From Phycisphaerales bacterium (GTDB lineage Bacteria; Planctomycetota; Phycisphaerae; UBA1845; UTPLA1), in NCBI GenBank assembly GCA_020639075.1, contig JACKHI010000001.1:2170001-2234000 (forward strand): a DNA stretch of 64,000 nucleotides. The letters are read 5' to 3'. Numbering within the stretch: the stretch's first letter is position 1; the number at the start of each line of letters is the position of its first letter. A program made the translations under genes and the position numbers. The notes under the pieces were generated by a model that was given only the letters and a program-made list of their open reading frames with translations, was not told the DNA's origin and made no database searches. Of the stretch, positions 1 through 9,897 are shown one piece after another.

Positions 1-95
1 GCTTCAGTGCTTTTCGTGCGTCAATCCGCCAGAACAAGATTAGGCCCTCGCCAAGTGTCTGCGAGAATCCGGCTCGGCCATCGGGCCGTGACGCG

Positions 96-101
96 TATAA
101 T
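96..101 (+). promoter_or_regulatory. Candidate -10 box upstream of the radical SAM gene
   Basis: A perfect TATAAT lies about 45 bases before the first coding region. No convincing -35 box is seen at the usual distance, so this is a weak promoter call based on the -10 match and position only. Confidence 0.35.
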
Positions 102-142
102 CCCGCCAACATCGGACCGTCCGGTTCCCCAGGCCTCTTTCG

Positions 143-2011
143 GTGGAAATGTCTTTGATTGACAAACAGTTAGCTTCGGAAGTGAGCAATCACCTGTTGC
201 CGTATGTACAGCAGCCGGCGCAGTACATCGGCCGCGAATGGAATCAGCTCGTCAAGGACGGTGACTGGGAGGCGGCCGAAATCCGCGTCGCCGTCGCTTT
301 TCCGGACGCCTACACGATCGGCATGTCGCACCTGGGCTGTCAGATCATCTATTGGCTGTGCAATCACACAGCGGGCGTCTGCGCGGAACGCGTTTATGCA
401 CCCTGGACTGACGCAGAGGCCATCATGCGCTCTCGCAAGATGCCGCTTTTCACATGGGACACGCGTCAGCCTGTCGGTTCGGCGGATATTTTCGCCGTAT
501 CCCTTCAATACGAACTTGGATTCACAAATCTGTTGAACATGCTCGAGCTCGCGGAGATTCCTATCCTCGCGTCGAAACGAGACGACAGCCATCCAATTGT
601 CATCGCCGGAGGACCCCAGGCCGATAACCCCGAGCCTGTGGCCGATTTCATTGACCTTGTCGTCATTGGCGATGGTGAGGCCTCGATGGCCGGGATCCTC
701 GATCTCTATGGGCGTCTGAAGGCCAGCGGCGTCCGCCGCCGCGAGATGATCGAGATCATCGCCCGCGAATTCCCATGGATTTACGCACCATCGCTATATG
801 CCGTTTCGTATGGCGAAGATGGGACGATCGAGCGTGTTGCGCCGAGAATCACAGGACTTCCCGCTCAGATCGAGCGATGCCAGACGCTTGATTTTGAGAA
901 TGCCCCATTTCCGGAGCGGCCGTTGGTCCCATATGTCGATGTCGTGCACGATCGCATCGCGATCGAGGTAATGCGCGGCTGCCCGCAACGATGCCGGTTT
1001 TGCCACGCGGGTTACACGAAACGACCGGTCGGAGTTCGCTCGGTCGAGAAGATCCTCTCGCTGGCGGAATCCCAATATCGAGCGACGGGCCACAGCGAGC
1101 TGGGCCTGCTCAGCCTGTCGACCGCAGACTATCCGCATTTGAAGGAGCTGTCGGCTCGGATCAACGAGCATTTCGATGCACGGCGCGTCAGTATTTCGAT
1201 GCCCTCGCTCCGAGTCGACAAGATGTTGCAGAACATCCCATGGATGGCGAGCAATGTCCGAAAAAGTGGGCTGACAATTGCCGTGGAGGCGGCCCGTGAT
1301 CGAATGCGCGCCGCCATTCGCAAGAAGGTGACGGACGGCAATCTGATCGACGGAATTCTGGAGGCCTACAAGGCGGGCTGGAATCGCGTCAAGTGCTACT
1401 ACATGGTGGGATTCCCGGGCGAAACGCCGGATGACATCGAAGGCATCTACGACATCTCGGTGGATCTTTCCGAAGCGCGGCGCCGCATCAACAAGGGCCC
1501 TGCAAAAATCACAGCCAGCGTCAGTTGGCTCGTACCAAAGCCGTACACGCCGTTTCAGTGGGCGGCCCAACCGCACGTGGAGTATTTTCAGGATGCGCGA
1601 CGTCGGCTGTCGGAGCGGAGCCGAAACGGCCGCAACCGGGCAGTGACGGTCAAGGCGCACGATCCGCAGCGATCGATCCTGGAGGCGGTTCTGTCGCGTG
1701 GAGACCGTCGGCTTGGCGCGACGATTCTGTCAGCGTTTCGGCGAGGGGCGAGATTCGACGGCTGGGATGAGTGCTTTGACAACGACCTTTGGAGAGGGGC
1801 CTTCGACGATACGGGCATCGATCCGGACTGGTATGCGCATCGGGAGCGGTCGTTCGAGGAGATTCTGCCCTGGGACCACATCCGTTCCGGGCCGAAGCGC
1901 GACTATCTTGAGGATCAGTATTCGGACGTCTATTCCAGGACGGAGCAGGCGCGTCCGCAGGCAGGAATCGTGCCGCTCCATATTCTCTCCGCCGGGACGG
2001 CGGCCGGCTGA
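143..2011 (+). CDS. B12-binding-type radical SAM protein (TIGR03960-like)
   Basis: Predicted cytoplasmic radical SAM enzyme of unknown substrate. The N-terminal ~200 residues look like the cobalamin-binding-type Rossmann domain of this family (VAFPDAYTIGMSHLGCQI near the start, then an IAGGPQADNPEP segment). The radical SAM core follows, with cluster-binding cysteines C280, C284 and C287 in a CPQRCRFC motif. The overall layout matches the uncharacterised family usually called TIGR03960. The DUF2344-like domain often fused to or next to such proteins is not seen here. Two starts are close together, GTG at 143 and ATG at 149; neither has a strong ribosome-binding site. The gene stands alone, followed by 520 bases without a recognised gene. 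The family call is good; the reaction is unknown. Confidence 0.85.
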   Translation: MEMSLIDKQLASEVSNHLLPYVQQPAQYIGREWNQLVKDGDWEAAEIRVAVAFPDAYTIGMSHLGCQIIYWLCNHTAGVCAERVYAPWTDAEAIMRSRKMPLFTWDTRQPVGSADIFAVSLQYELGFTNLLNMLELAEIPILASKRDDSHPIVIAGGPQADNPEPVADFIDLVVIGDGEASMAGILDLYGRLKASGVRRREMIEIIAREFPWIYAPSLYAVSYGEDGTIERVAPRITGLPAQIERCQTLDFENAPFPERPLVPYVDVVHDRIAIEVMRGCPQRCRFCHAGYTKRPVGVRSVEKILSLAESQYRATGHSELGLLSLSTADYPHLKELSARINEHFDARRVSISMPSLRVDKMLQNIPWMASNVRKSGLTIAVEAARDRMRAAIRKKVTDGNLIDGILEAYKAGWNRVKCYYMVGFPGETPDDIEGIYDISVDLSEARRRINKGPAKITASVSWLVPKPYTPFQWAAQPHVEYFQDARRRLSERSRNGRNRAVTVKAHDPQRSILEAVLSRGDRRLGATILSAFRRGARFDGWDECFDNDLWRGAFDDTGIDPDWYAHRERSFEEILPWDHIRSGPKRDYLEDQYSDVYSRTEQARPQAGIVPLHILSAGTAAG

Positions 2012-2534
2012 ACCAGCGCACCCCGCAATACCGGAACATCCGAAAGTACTTATAACTTTGTGACTTACCTCGACCCGGACCGTTGGGATCCCGGCAACGA
2101 CCGTGATATACTTGGTGACGCCCCGCAAGAAACTGCACGCCTTTGTGGGGGAAGGTGGACAGGTGGTCACGGCCTAAAATGAAGACGGCTGAATGTCTGG
2201 CCACTGTGTCGGAGCCAATCCGCCTGGCAAAAAGGAATCGCCATAGGCGAGCGGCGGCAGGCGCTCCGACGGAGGCATGAGAAATACTGAGCGCGGCAAC
2301 GGCGAAGCCCCTTCGTCGTGTATGAGGCTTAAGGTAGACTCAAACGCCTTTGAACAACGCACACGAATGTCGGGATCTCGTCCATCCCGTCATTTGCGGG
2401 GAATGTTCGAAGTGCGGAATCGCCGCTCCAGGGCTTCCGTCGCTGCGTACGGCACGAAATGATGCGTGCAACGACATGAAACAAGGATTTCGAAATCCCC
2501 CGCTAGTTCATCGGACCGATGGAGGAAGTGAATC
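2012..2534. other. Intergenic region before the giant protease gene
   Basis: About 520 bases with no recognised gene. A possible promoter (TTGGGA at 2083-2088, TATACT at 2107-2112, 18 bp apart) is the only regulatory signal seen. A 32-codon open frame starts at 2180 but resembles nothing known. A clear ribosome-binding site, GGAGG at 2521-2525, serves the ATG at 2535. Confidence 0.4.
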
Positions 2535-5500
2535 ATGATGCTCAATCGTGAATCGATTCGGCATAGTCAATCCTGTTGGAATGGTCTACCGCGCCGCGGC
2601 CGGCTCGTTGCACTGGCAACGCTGGCTGCGATCGCAATCGCCGGAATCACGAGCAGCGCGAAGGCGCAGGAACGCAAGTTCGTGGTGATGCTCGCGAATC
2701 CGATTAAGTCGTTGCGCGCCGCGGTGGGTGATGGCCAGCCTATTCCTCCGCTGCCGAATCCGAACGGCGCACGCGATCACTACTTCGATTTCCAGCAGAA
2801 AGTGGGAATCGATTCTTTCGCGGAGTACTTCCACGAAATCTCCTACGGTCAAGTGAATGTCAGCGGCGACGTGTACGGCTGGGTCGAAGTGCCCTGGCCG
2901 GTGTTGCCGCTCGGCGATTTCGAAGTCGATGAAGGCGCGACGAGTATTGCGACGCTCGTGCTGCCGTTTACTGACCTCGACGGCGACGGTCGCTACATCA
3001 ACGGCTTCAATGGAGAAACGGTGCCGGATCGACAAGATCAGATGATCCTCATCGACTACAACGGCGATTTGCAGGGAACCGGCACGCCGAATACGAACCC
3101 GTTCACCAATCAGCCCACGCCGGGCCTGGTCGACTTCGATCTCAACATGGATCCAGTCTGGACGCCGGGCGAGCGATTCCTCGATCTGGATGACGACGGC
3201 ATGTACGACGCCCTCCTCGAAGCCACGATGGACGGCTGGGCGTCAAACGACACGACGCCGGAAGGCACGTGCGGTCGCAACATGATCATCAAGGACAATG
3301 AAGTCTGTGAAACGACCAACACGGATGCGGCGGACCCGTTCGGCACGCCGGGCGGCGGCGGCGACGTCGACGGCCAGTGGGACTTCCCCGAGCCGTTCGA
3401 AGACTTCATCCGAATTTACGATCCGACCGGTATGGTGCCGGAAGCCCGATGGATCGTTCTCGACCCGAGCTACAAGAACCTCTTTGTCGGCGACGAGATG
3501 ACGCCGGGCTCGCGCGTCTGGGCGCAGAAGTACATCGAGCGCAACTATCCCGGCGACGTCGGCGCACCTTTGGTCGACATCGACGGCGACATGAAACCCG
3601 ACAACGTCATGTCCGACGTGACGGACGGGATGGGACAGACATTCCCGATGGCCAGCGGATTCATGGCCCGTTTCGGCAACGACAAGTATGACGGCCCAGA
3701 CCTCTGGACCGAATCCGGCGCTGCGACGACGAAGCTGCAGATGCAGCCGGGCGATGCGATGTTCCGCGGTCCAGGCGGCACGACGCCGTCACCTGACAAT
3801 TCCGAGGGAATTCCAAACGGCATGTACGACCCGGCGTATCCGCGCTGGAACTACCAGGCGTGGTGGGAGGCCTATTGGCACGATAAGCACGTGGCAGCCG
3901 GCGTCGATCCGGTTCCGCCCCCCGAGCCCGCCCCCGCATGGCCGCCGAGTTTCATGGCAGGCCAGTTGCTCCAGAATGTTCCCAACATGATGGCGTTTGA
4001 CCCTGAGGATCCGTCAATGGGACCGATTCCGGGGCCTGGCGATCGGCTGAAACTGTTCGAGCCGAACGTCGGCGGAACGCTTGCCCGAAGCGGCGTTCGA
4101 TGTTTTGACGGTGCGCCGGACGAGCCTTCCGAGCGGCCGGACCCGACGTTCCCGAACGGTCGATGCTGCATGGATCCGGGTGGCGGCACCGATCCGACAT
4201 GTTCGGTCACGGACATCGAATCCTGCGAATCGCAGGGCGGCGTGTGGCACGAGGGTGACTGCGCGACGGACTGCACATTGGGTGAGACGATGGGCGACTC
4301 GGATCCGTCGCCGCCGACCTGCAATCAGGAAGTCACTCCGCCCAACCCGCCGATCCCCACGGATCCCGAAGATCAGTTGTGCGACGTCTGGCAGCACGAG
4401 CCGACGCTTATGGGCGAGTGCACTGAATGTCACAACGAGCTGTTGCTTTGTGTGGATCCGCAGTCGTTCGGCGATGGTTCGATCGATCCGCGCAACAGCG
4501 GCTCAGACAACTGGCAGTCGGCCAAGATTCTGCCCGATACGCTGACGGCCGAAATGATCGGCGGCGTCGGTGACGGAATCATCACTTATGACGGCCCCGC
4601 CGAGTTCGACGACCTTCCTTCGTCGATCTATCACGCCCGCAGTACCTCAGGCCTCGGCCTCGGCCCTGACGGCGAAAACGGCGGCGACCTGCAGTTCGGC
4701 GAAGTCACATCGACGCTGAACGACAGTCGATACGGTCAGGACATCAACGGCGGCAACCCGGGCAGCCCGAGCGGTCCGGACAACATCACGCCGCCGGCCG
4801 GCCCCGGTTCCTATCGCGTCCACGGCGCGAATGGTTTCGACGGCGGCAACCAGGTCACGATCGAATGGTTGACGTGGCGTCCGAATGACACGCCGACGAT
4901 GCCGATGAACGTCCTCAAGCGCGACTTCAACCTGGACGGTCTTCTCGATCTGGGTGAAATTCGTGATGAAGGCACTGAGAACTACGCGATCGACCTCGAT
5001 CCGGGAACGCCCAACGACGGCGGCGGCGGCAGCAACTACCCGTTCAGCCGACGACGTCTGACAGAAGACACGGTCGCGGCACTCGACGCATCGGTCGACT
5101 GGGACAGCCATGTATCGCCGGTCGTTCCGAAGCTGAACGCCGCATTTGAAGGCCTTGGTTGGGTTGACGAAGACAACAGTTTCGTCGCGACTCAGCCAAG
5201 CGATATGACGGCCACACTCTTCGGATTGGGCCTGGTCCTGGGACCCGATCCGATTCTAGAAGGTCTATTCGGCGTCACGGACGCAGTACTCGACGCGAAT
5301 CAGCCGACTGAGCGCGCTGCGTTCTTCGCGGTCAACGCGGAAACCGATGAGTTGATTCTGTTCGACATCTTCGCCCCAGGTGGCGCGGGCGTCGTCAACG
5401 TCGGGCCCGTCGGATTCGATCAGGTCAATGGACTCGCGTTCAACCCCGCGACCGGCATGCTGTTCGGTTCGGACGTGGCGACGAACCAGATCATCACGAT

Positions 5501-8500
5501 CGATACGAACACGGGCGCGGGTACGGCCCTTGCCGGACCTCTGGGCTTCACCAACGTCGAAGGACTGGCGGTCAACACGAGCACCAACACGCTGTTCGGC
5601 GTCGGCAACCCCGGCGACGGCACGCAGGTGCTTATCTCGATCAACCAGGCAACCGGCGTCGGCACCGAAGTCGGACCGCTGATTCGCTACGACTCCATTC
5701 ACGGCCTTGCGTTCGATCAGGAGTCGAACCAGCTCGTCGGAACGGACGTCGACGCGCCCGGTACGCTCGTGGTGATTAATTCGACGACGGGTGAAGCAAA
5801 GCCGTTTGTTCGGAACCTGCTGTTCTCGACGGTTCTGATTCCGCCGGGTCTTTACCAGGATGGATTGGCGCCGGGCGGTCGCGGCTTGTTCCAGCTGCCC
5901 GCACCGGGTATGGACCTGCCGATCAACATTCTCGAAAGCGCGGAGAATCCGCTGTCGCCGATCTTCTTCTCCGACTTCACGACGGGCCTCGGCCAGAGTG
6001 GTGAAATCGGTCAGATCGCAGCGACGGAAACGTGGGGCAAGGAACTGATGGCCCACGAATTCCTGCACGTGTGGGAAGGCTATCCGGACCTTTACGACTA
6101 CGACGTCTATATCGGCCTGCCTTCTGACGAGGCGGTCGGAATCTGGGACATCATGTCGGGCGGATTCGTTCACCCGGCGCCGTTCCTGAAGCTGTTCGGC
6201 GGCATCGCAAGTCTCGGCACGGATCATGCGCCGTGGATCGAAGCGACGGATCTTCGCGAGGTTCTCGAGCCGTTTGAGCCGAAGGAGATCGTGCTTCCGG
6301 ACTATGCGTTCAATCCGTCGAATTCGGTGTACTACTTCGACAATCCGACGGGCGGCCTCGACCCCATTACGGGCGCGCCAGTGGAAGCGTTCTGGTTCTG
6401 GCGACTGACGCGCGTCGATCCGCCGAATCCGAACAAGATCAACTTCTCCCAGATTCTGCCCGGCGACGGCATGATGATCATGCACACTGACTTCAGTTCG
6501 CCTGGCGGTCCGGACCTCGGCAACTCCGAAGGATTCCCACTGCAGCAGCGCATCGGGTCGCACTCGGCGTATGGAATCGTCCAGGCCGACGGCGAGAACA
6601 ATCTCATTCTCAACGGCGGCGATGCAGGCGATCCCTTCCCGGGAACCGCCGGCACGACACGTTGGAACGACGAGAATACGTCGCCCAATTCGCGCTGGTA
6701 CAACACGGGAACCGCCGGTCTGAGCGGCATCAGCATCGAGAACATCGTGACGAATGCGAACGACTCCCGCGTCACGTTCCTCTGGAAGCCGCGCGTGATT
6801 CCGACGGTTGAAATCACGGCGCCTCCGGGCGGCTTCGTCGTCAACGGCTCGTTCGAACTCGAGTACACGGCGTTCGACCTGTTCGGCGGCACGAAGTACC
6901 GGTTCTATGTCGACGACGATGATTCCGGATATGACGGTACGCCGCTCAATCCGCTTATGTCGAAGGCGCCGGCCGTCGGCGGCCTTTCCCGCGACACGTT
7001 CGCAGTCAATCTGAATCTGCTGAGCGACGGCGACTACTACTTCTACGCGAAGCCCGTCGTCTTCCCCGGCCAGGATAACCGGGTCGATCCGCTGTTTTCG
7101 CAGACGTTTGTCGACCCCGACAATCGCGGACGCGGCACGATCGACAACAAGGCGATCAACACGAACACGGCGTTCCAGGAACTCTGGCGAATCGTCTGTA
7201 CCGACGACTCGCTGCCCGGCGCCGAAGTCTGGTCCGTCGAAGGACAGATCTCCGGCATGCAGACCAACGCGGCCACGACGGGCGTTCCGTACGTTGCTGA
7301 CAACGGTCAAGTGTCGTTCACGATCAACTCCTCGGCGATCATCGGCGCGGGTGCGGAAACGACGCAGGTCGACGGCACGTTCCGATTGGTTGACCCGAAT
7401 GCCGTCTTCTCGGCAGTCGATACCAAGCGAACGGACCTGGTTCGAATCCTGAATGGACCGAACCCGGGCTTCTACCGCATCGTTTCGGTCCTGAATCCGA
7501 CGACGCTGCAGCTCGAAACGGATCCGGGCATTGCGACGGGGCTGGACTATCGAGTCCACAGCTTCTTCGACGATGACGGAGACAACCCGGATACGTTCCG
7601 GTTCCTGACGGTGGGTCGAACGGCTTACAGCCGACCGATCCTGGTCAATGCCGGCACTGTCATCCCGCAGCTCTTCCCGGATGTTCTCGTGTCGTTCCCC
7701 GACGATGCCACAGGGACGAACACGAATCCGGCGAATCGGGTTCCGCTTCGCGTGAATTTCAACGCGACGGGCACGCGAGACGAGGAAGGCCAGCCGAATC
7801 CCGGTTTGACCTACAACTGGAACTACGGCGACGGCGGTACGGGCGTCGGCCAGGTTGTCTCGCACACGTATATGACGGCGGGCAACTTCACGGCCACACT
7901 CACGGTCGTCAATCCTGTGTCCGGCGTGACTGGGACGGAGATGGTCGACATCGTCGTCAATCAGCCCGACTCCGACGGGGACGGCGTGTCCGACAACTTG
8001 GACAACTGCCCGACGACGCCGAACCCGCTGGTTGGCGGCGTGCAGCCGAACAGCGACGGCGACACCTTCGGCGACGCCTGCGACAACTGCCCGTTTGTTG
8101 CGAATCAGAATCAGGCGGACCTTGATGGTGACGACATCGGCGACGTCTGCGATCCGGACGTCGACGGCGACGGCATCAATGAGGACGGCGACGGCAGCGG
8201 CATCGCCGGCGACAATCCGTGTGCCGGCGGCAATACGGTCAACTGCGACGACAACTGCGTCGGCGTGTCGAATCCGTCTCAGGCGGATGCGGACGGCGAC
8301 GGCGTTGCGGATGCATGCGACAACTGCCCGAACACGCCGAATTCGAATCAGCAGAATTCGGACGGCGACAATCTGGGTGACGCCTGCGACAACTGTCCGC
8401 TAATCTCCAACCAGGGCCAAGGAGACTCGGACAACGACGGATTGGGCGACGTCTGCGATAAGTGTCCGTTTGAGTTCAACCCGAATCAGACGGACGCCGA

Positions 8501-9077
8501 CGGCGACGGCGTGCCCGACGCCTGCGACAACTGTGCCGGGATTCCCAACCCGAATCAGGCGGACTTCGACAACGACGGCGTTGGCGACAGTTGCGACGGC
8601 TGCCCCAATGATCCGGGCAAGGTATTGCCGGGAGTTTGCGGTTGCGGCACATCAGATGCTGATCGCGACGGTGACGGCGTTGCCGACTGCGTATTGTTCC
8701 CGCCGGCCGCAGCGGACTCCGACAGCGACGGCGTCCCCGACAACCAAGACGCCTGCCCGTTCGATCCGAACAAGACGGCGCCCGGGGCCTGCGGCTGCAA
8801 CGTGCCGGATACCGACACGGACGGCGACGGCATTGCCGACTGCATCGACAACTGCCGTGACACGGCCAATCCGGATCAGTCCGATCAGAACGGAAACGGC
8901 ATCGGTGACGTGTGCGACAGCGGCGGCGGCACCGGCAGCCCGATCCCCGGCGGCGGCGGCACCGGTGGCGGCGGAATGATGTGTCCGTTCTTCGGCGGCG
9001 TTTCGAGCATGCCGTTCACGCTGCTCGGAATCGGATTGCTGAAGAAGCGACGACGTCGAATTCGACGCAAGTCGTAA
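2535..9077 (+). CDS. Giant secreted M6-like metalloprotease with propeller, PKD and thrombospondin-3 repeats
   Basis: A 2180-residue exported protein. A signal peptide spans about residues 1-44 (cleavage after AKA). One six-cysteine module, shared with the 13.9-19.3 kb protein, lies at about 541-582. A segment of about four beta-propeller-like repeats (NGLAFNPATGMLFG type) is at about 950-1085. The protease core follows: HEFLH at 1174-1178 and the WDIMSGG Met-turn at 1204-1210, as in M6 immune-inhibitor-A-like peptidases. A PKD domain is at about 1717-1810 and roughly a dozen acidic thrombospondin-3 repeats at 1812-2130. The C-terminus is a Gly-rich linker, a Cys, a short hydrophobic helix and an Arg/Lys cluster, which looks like a sorting or anchoring tail. 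The start is supported by GGAGG nine bases upstream. Probably a calcium-dependent cell-surface protease. The zinc motif carries one extra residue before the PDLYD segment, so activity is not certain. Confidence 0.8.
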   Translation: MMLNRESIRHSQSCWNGLPRRGRLVALATLAAIAIAGITSSAKAQERKFVVMLANPIKSLRAAVGDGQPIPPLPNPNGARDHYFDFQQKVGIDSFAEYFHEISYGQVNVSGDVYGWVEVPWPVLPLGDFEVDEGATSIATLVLPFTDLDGDGRYINGFNGETVPDRQDQMILIDYNGDLQGTGTPNTNPFTNQPTPGLVDFDLNMDPVWTPGERFLDLDDDGMYDALLEATMDGWASNDTTPEGTCGRNMIIKDNEVCETTNTDAADPFGTPGGGGDVDGQWDFPEPFEDFIRIYDPTGMVPEARWIVLDPSYKNLFVGDEMTPGSRVWAQKYIERNYPGDVGAPLVDIDGDMKPDNVMSDVTDGMGQTFPMASGFMARFGNDKYDGPDLWTESGAATTKLQMQPGDAMFRGPGGTTPSPDNSEGIPNGMYDPAYPRWNYQAWWEAYWHDKHVAAGVDPVPPPEPAPAWPPSFMAGQLLQNVPNMMAFDPEDPSMGPIPGPGDRLKLFEPNVGGTLARSGVRCFDGAPDEPSERPDPTFPNGRCCMDPGGGTDPTCSVTDIESCESQGGVWHEGDCATDCTLGETMGDSDPSPPTCNQEVTPPNPPIPTDPEDQLCDVWQHEPTLMGECTECHNELLLCVDPQSFGDGSIDPRNSGSDNWQSAKILPDTLTAEMIGGVGDGIITYDGPAEFDDLPSSIYHARSTSGLGLGPDGENGGDLQFGEVTSTLNDSRYGQDINGGNPGSPSGPDNITPPAGPGSYRVHGANGFDGGNQVTIEWLTWRPNDTPTMPMNVLKRDFNLDGLLDLGEIRDEGTENYAIDLDPGTPNDGGGGSNYPFSRRRLTEDTVAALDASVDWDSHVSPVVPKLNAAFEGLGWVDEDNSFVATQPSDMTATLFGLGLVLGPDPILEGLFGVTDAVLDANQPTERAAFFAVNAETDELILFDIFAPGGAGVVNVGPVGFDQVNGLAFNPATGMLFGSDVATNQIITIDTNTGAGTALAGPLGFTNVEGLAVNTSTNTLFGVGNPGDGTQVLISINQATGVGTEVGPLIRYDSIHGLAFDQESNQLVGTDVDAPGTLVVINSTTGEAKPFVRNLLFSTVLIPPGLYQDGLAPGGRGLFQLPAPGMDLPINILESAENPLSPIFFSDFTTGLGQSGEIGQIAATETWGKELMAHEFLHVWEGYPDLYDYDVYIGLPSDEAVGIWDIMSGGFVHPAPFLKLFGGIASLGTDHAPWIEATDLREVLEPFEPKEIVLPDYAFNPSNSVYYFDNPTGGLDPITGAPVEAFWFWRLTRVDPPNPNKINFSQILPGDGMMIMHTDFSSPGGPDLGNSEGFPLQQRIGSHSAYGIVQADGENNLILNGGDAGDPFPGTAGTTRWNDENTSPNSRWYNTGTAGLSGISIENIVTNANDSRVTFLWKPRVIPTVEITAPPGGFVVNGSFELEYTAFDLFGGTKYRFYVDDDDSGYDGTPLNPLMSKAPAVGGLSRDTFAVNLNLLSDGDYYFYAKPVVFPGQDNRVDPLFSQTFVDPDNRGRGTIDNKAINTNTAFQELWRIVCTDDSLPGAEVWSVEGQISGMQTNAATTGVPYVADNGQVSFTINSSAIIGAGAETTQVDGTFRLVDPNAVFSAVDTKRTDLVRILNGPNPGFYRIVSVLNPTTLQLETDPGIATGLDYRVHSFFDDDGDNPDTFRFLTVGRTAYSRPILVNAGTVIPQLFPDVLVSFPDDATGTNTNPANRVPLRVNFNATGTRDEEGQPNPGLTYNWNYGDGGTGVGQVVSHTYMTAGNFTATLTVVNPVSGVTGTEMVDIVVNQPDSDGDGVSDNLDNCPTTPNPLVGGVQPNSDGDTFGDACDNCPFVANQNQADLDGDDIGDVCDPDVDGDGINEDGDGSGIAGDNPCAGGNTVNCDDNCVGVSNPSQADADGDGVADACDNCPNTPNSNQQNSDGDNLGDACDNCPLISNQGQGDSDNDGLGDVCDKCPFEFNPNQTDADGDGVPDACDNCAGIPNPNQADFDNDGVGDSCDGCPNDPGKVLPGVCGCGTSDADRDGDGVADCVLFPPAAADSDSDGVPDNQDACPFDPNKTAPGACGCNVPDTDTDGDGIADCIDNCRDTANPDQSDQNGNGIGDVCDSGGGTGSPIPGGGGTGGGGMMCPFFGGVSSMPFTLLGIGLLKKRRRRIRRKS

Positions 9078-9110
9078 GCGTCCATCGCAGAAGTTCGTGC
9101 AACCACGTAC

Positions 9111-9146
9111 GCCCCGGGCGATCGAATCGATCGTCCGGGGCTTTTT
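9111..9146 (+). terminator. Rho-independent terminator of the giant protease gene
   Basis: A GC-rich stem of about 13 bp (GCCCCGGGCGATC paired with GATCGTCCGGGGC, one G-U) is followed by TTTTT. It begins 34 bases after the stop codon at 9077. Confidence 0.9.
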
Positions 9147-9897
9147 CATGCGCACGTAAAAGTTGCTCGATACGTCGTCGAAACGATATGAAGTTCAAGA
9201 TGCGCCGCTGACGATAGCGTCTTGGCTCGTCCGCCAGGTAAGCGATGCAGACTACGAAACGCATGGGTTGCGGGCAGTGCTTCATCGCCCATCGCACGAT
9301 CACGCGCTGCAAGGAATAGAGTCATCACGGAAAATCGAAATGACACGGTGTTCTGATCCGCGCCGACAAGTGTATGCACCGGGGGATCCCGTGGGGATCA
9401 TGTGAGAATAACCCCCCGTTTTCGACGGGGTTGTCGGCCGTTTTTCATGCACCGTCCCAGCGGGACGGGATGAGCTTAATGCGTGGAGTTGCGCCGTACA
9501 TACGGCACGGCAATGGTGTTAACCACTTCGCAATCCCAGCCTTGAAAGGCTGGGCAATTTTCAGCGCGTCCCTATCGGGCAACGCCGTGAACTGAACGCT
9601 CTAATCAGAGCCTGGCTGTCTCAGCGTGGCGAGTCATCCAGCCTACATGAGCATGACTCCGCCGTGAGGACACGGCGGCTCCGACTGGTGCTGCCGCCAC
9701 TGTGTTCAGTTCACGGCGTTGCCCTATCGGGACGCGGTACTCGCGCTACTGCAGAAGCCTATAGAGTTGCACGACATTTCTCGATGAGCCAAGAGCAGTC
9801 GCGCAACGTGGGTATCGCGCAACCGGACTCCCTTACGGTCGCGGTTCGGCGTCGGACCACGTCGGCCTTTTCCGGAAACAAGTGATGGACCTGAAAT
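9147..9897. other. Repeat-bearing intergenic region
   Basis: 750 bases between the terminator and the 3' end of trxB. It holds small hairpins (for example CCCAGCC/GGCTGGG at 9535-9553) and one copy of a long inverted-repeat element, listed separately. Short open frames here are not supported as genes. Confidence 0.6.
9578..9723. repeat. Inverted-repeat element RepC, copy 1
   Basis: Left arm GGCAACGCCGTGAACTGAAC (9578-9597) is repeated in perfect inverted orientation at 9704-9723; with one more base on each side the arms are 21 bp. Between them are the block TGGCGAGTCATC (9627-9638) and a hairpin CCGCCGTG-AGGA-CACGGCGG (9659-9678). A diverged second copy lies at 59370-59602. The type of element is unknown. 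Confidence 0.8.

Noticed and set aside
2180..2278. A 32-codon open frame behind a possible promoter
   Set aside because: There is no ribosome-binding site, no recognisable product and no conservation evidence.
2012..2534. A cyclic-di-GMP or other riboswitch before the giant protease
   Set aside because: The region was compared by eye with the conserved core of GEMM riboswitches and the key bases are not there.
5265..7865. An 866-codon open frame on the minus strand opposite the giant protease gene
   Set aside because: It is antisense to a gene with clear domains and a ribosome-binding site. Its product is Arg/Asp/Val-rich low-complexity sequence, as expected when GC-rich repetitive coding DNA is read backwards.
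7970..8930. Regular DNA repeats that could suggest a CRISPR or minisatellite
   Set aside because: They encode thrombospondin-3 calcium-binding repeats in frame. The units vary and there are no spacers.
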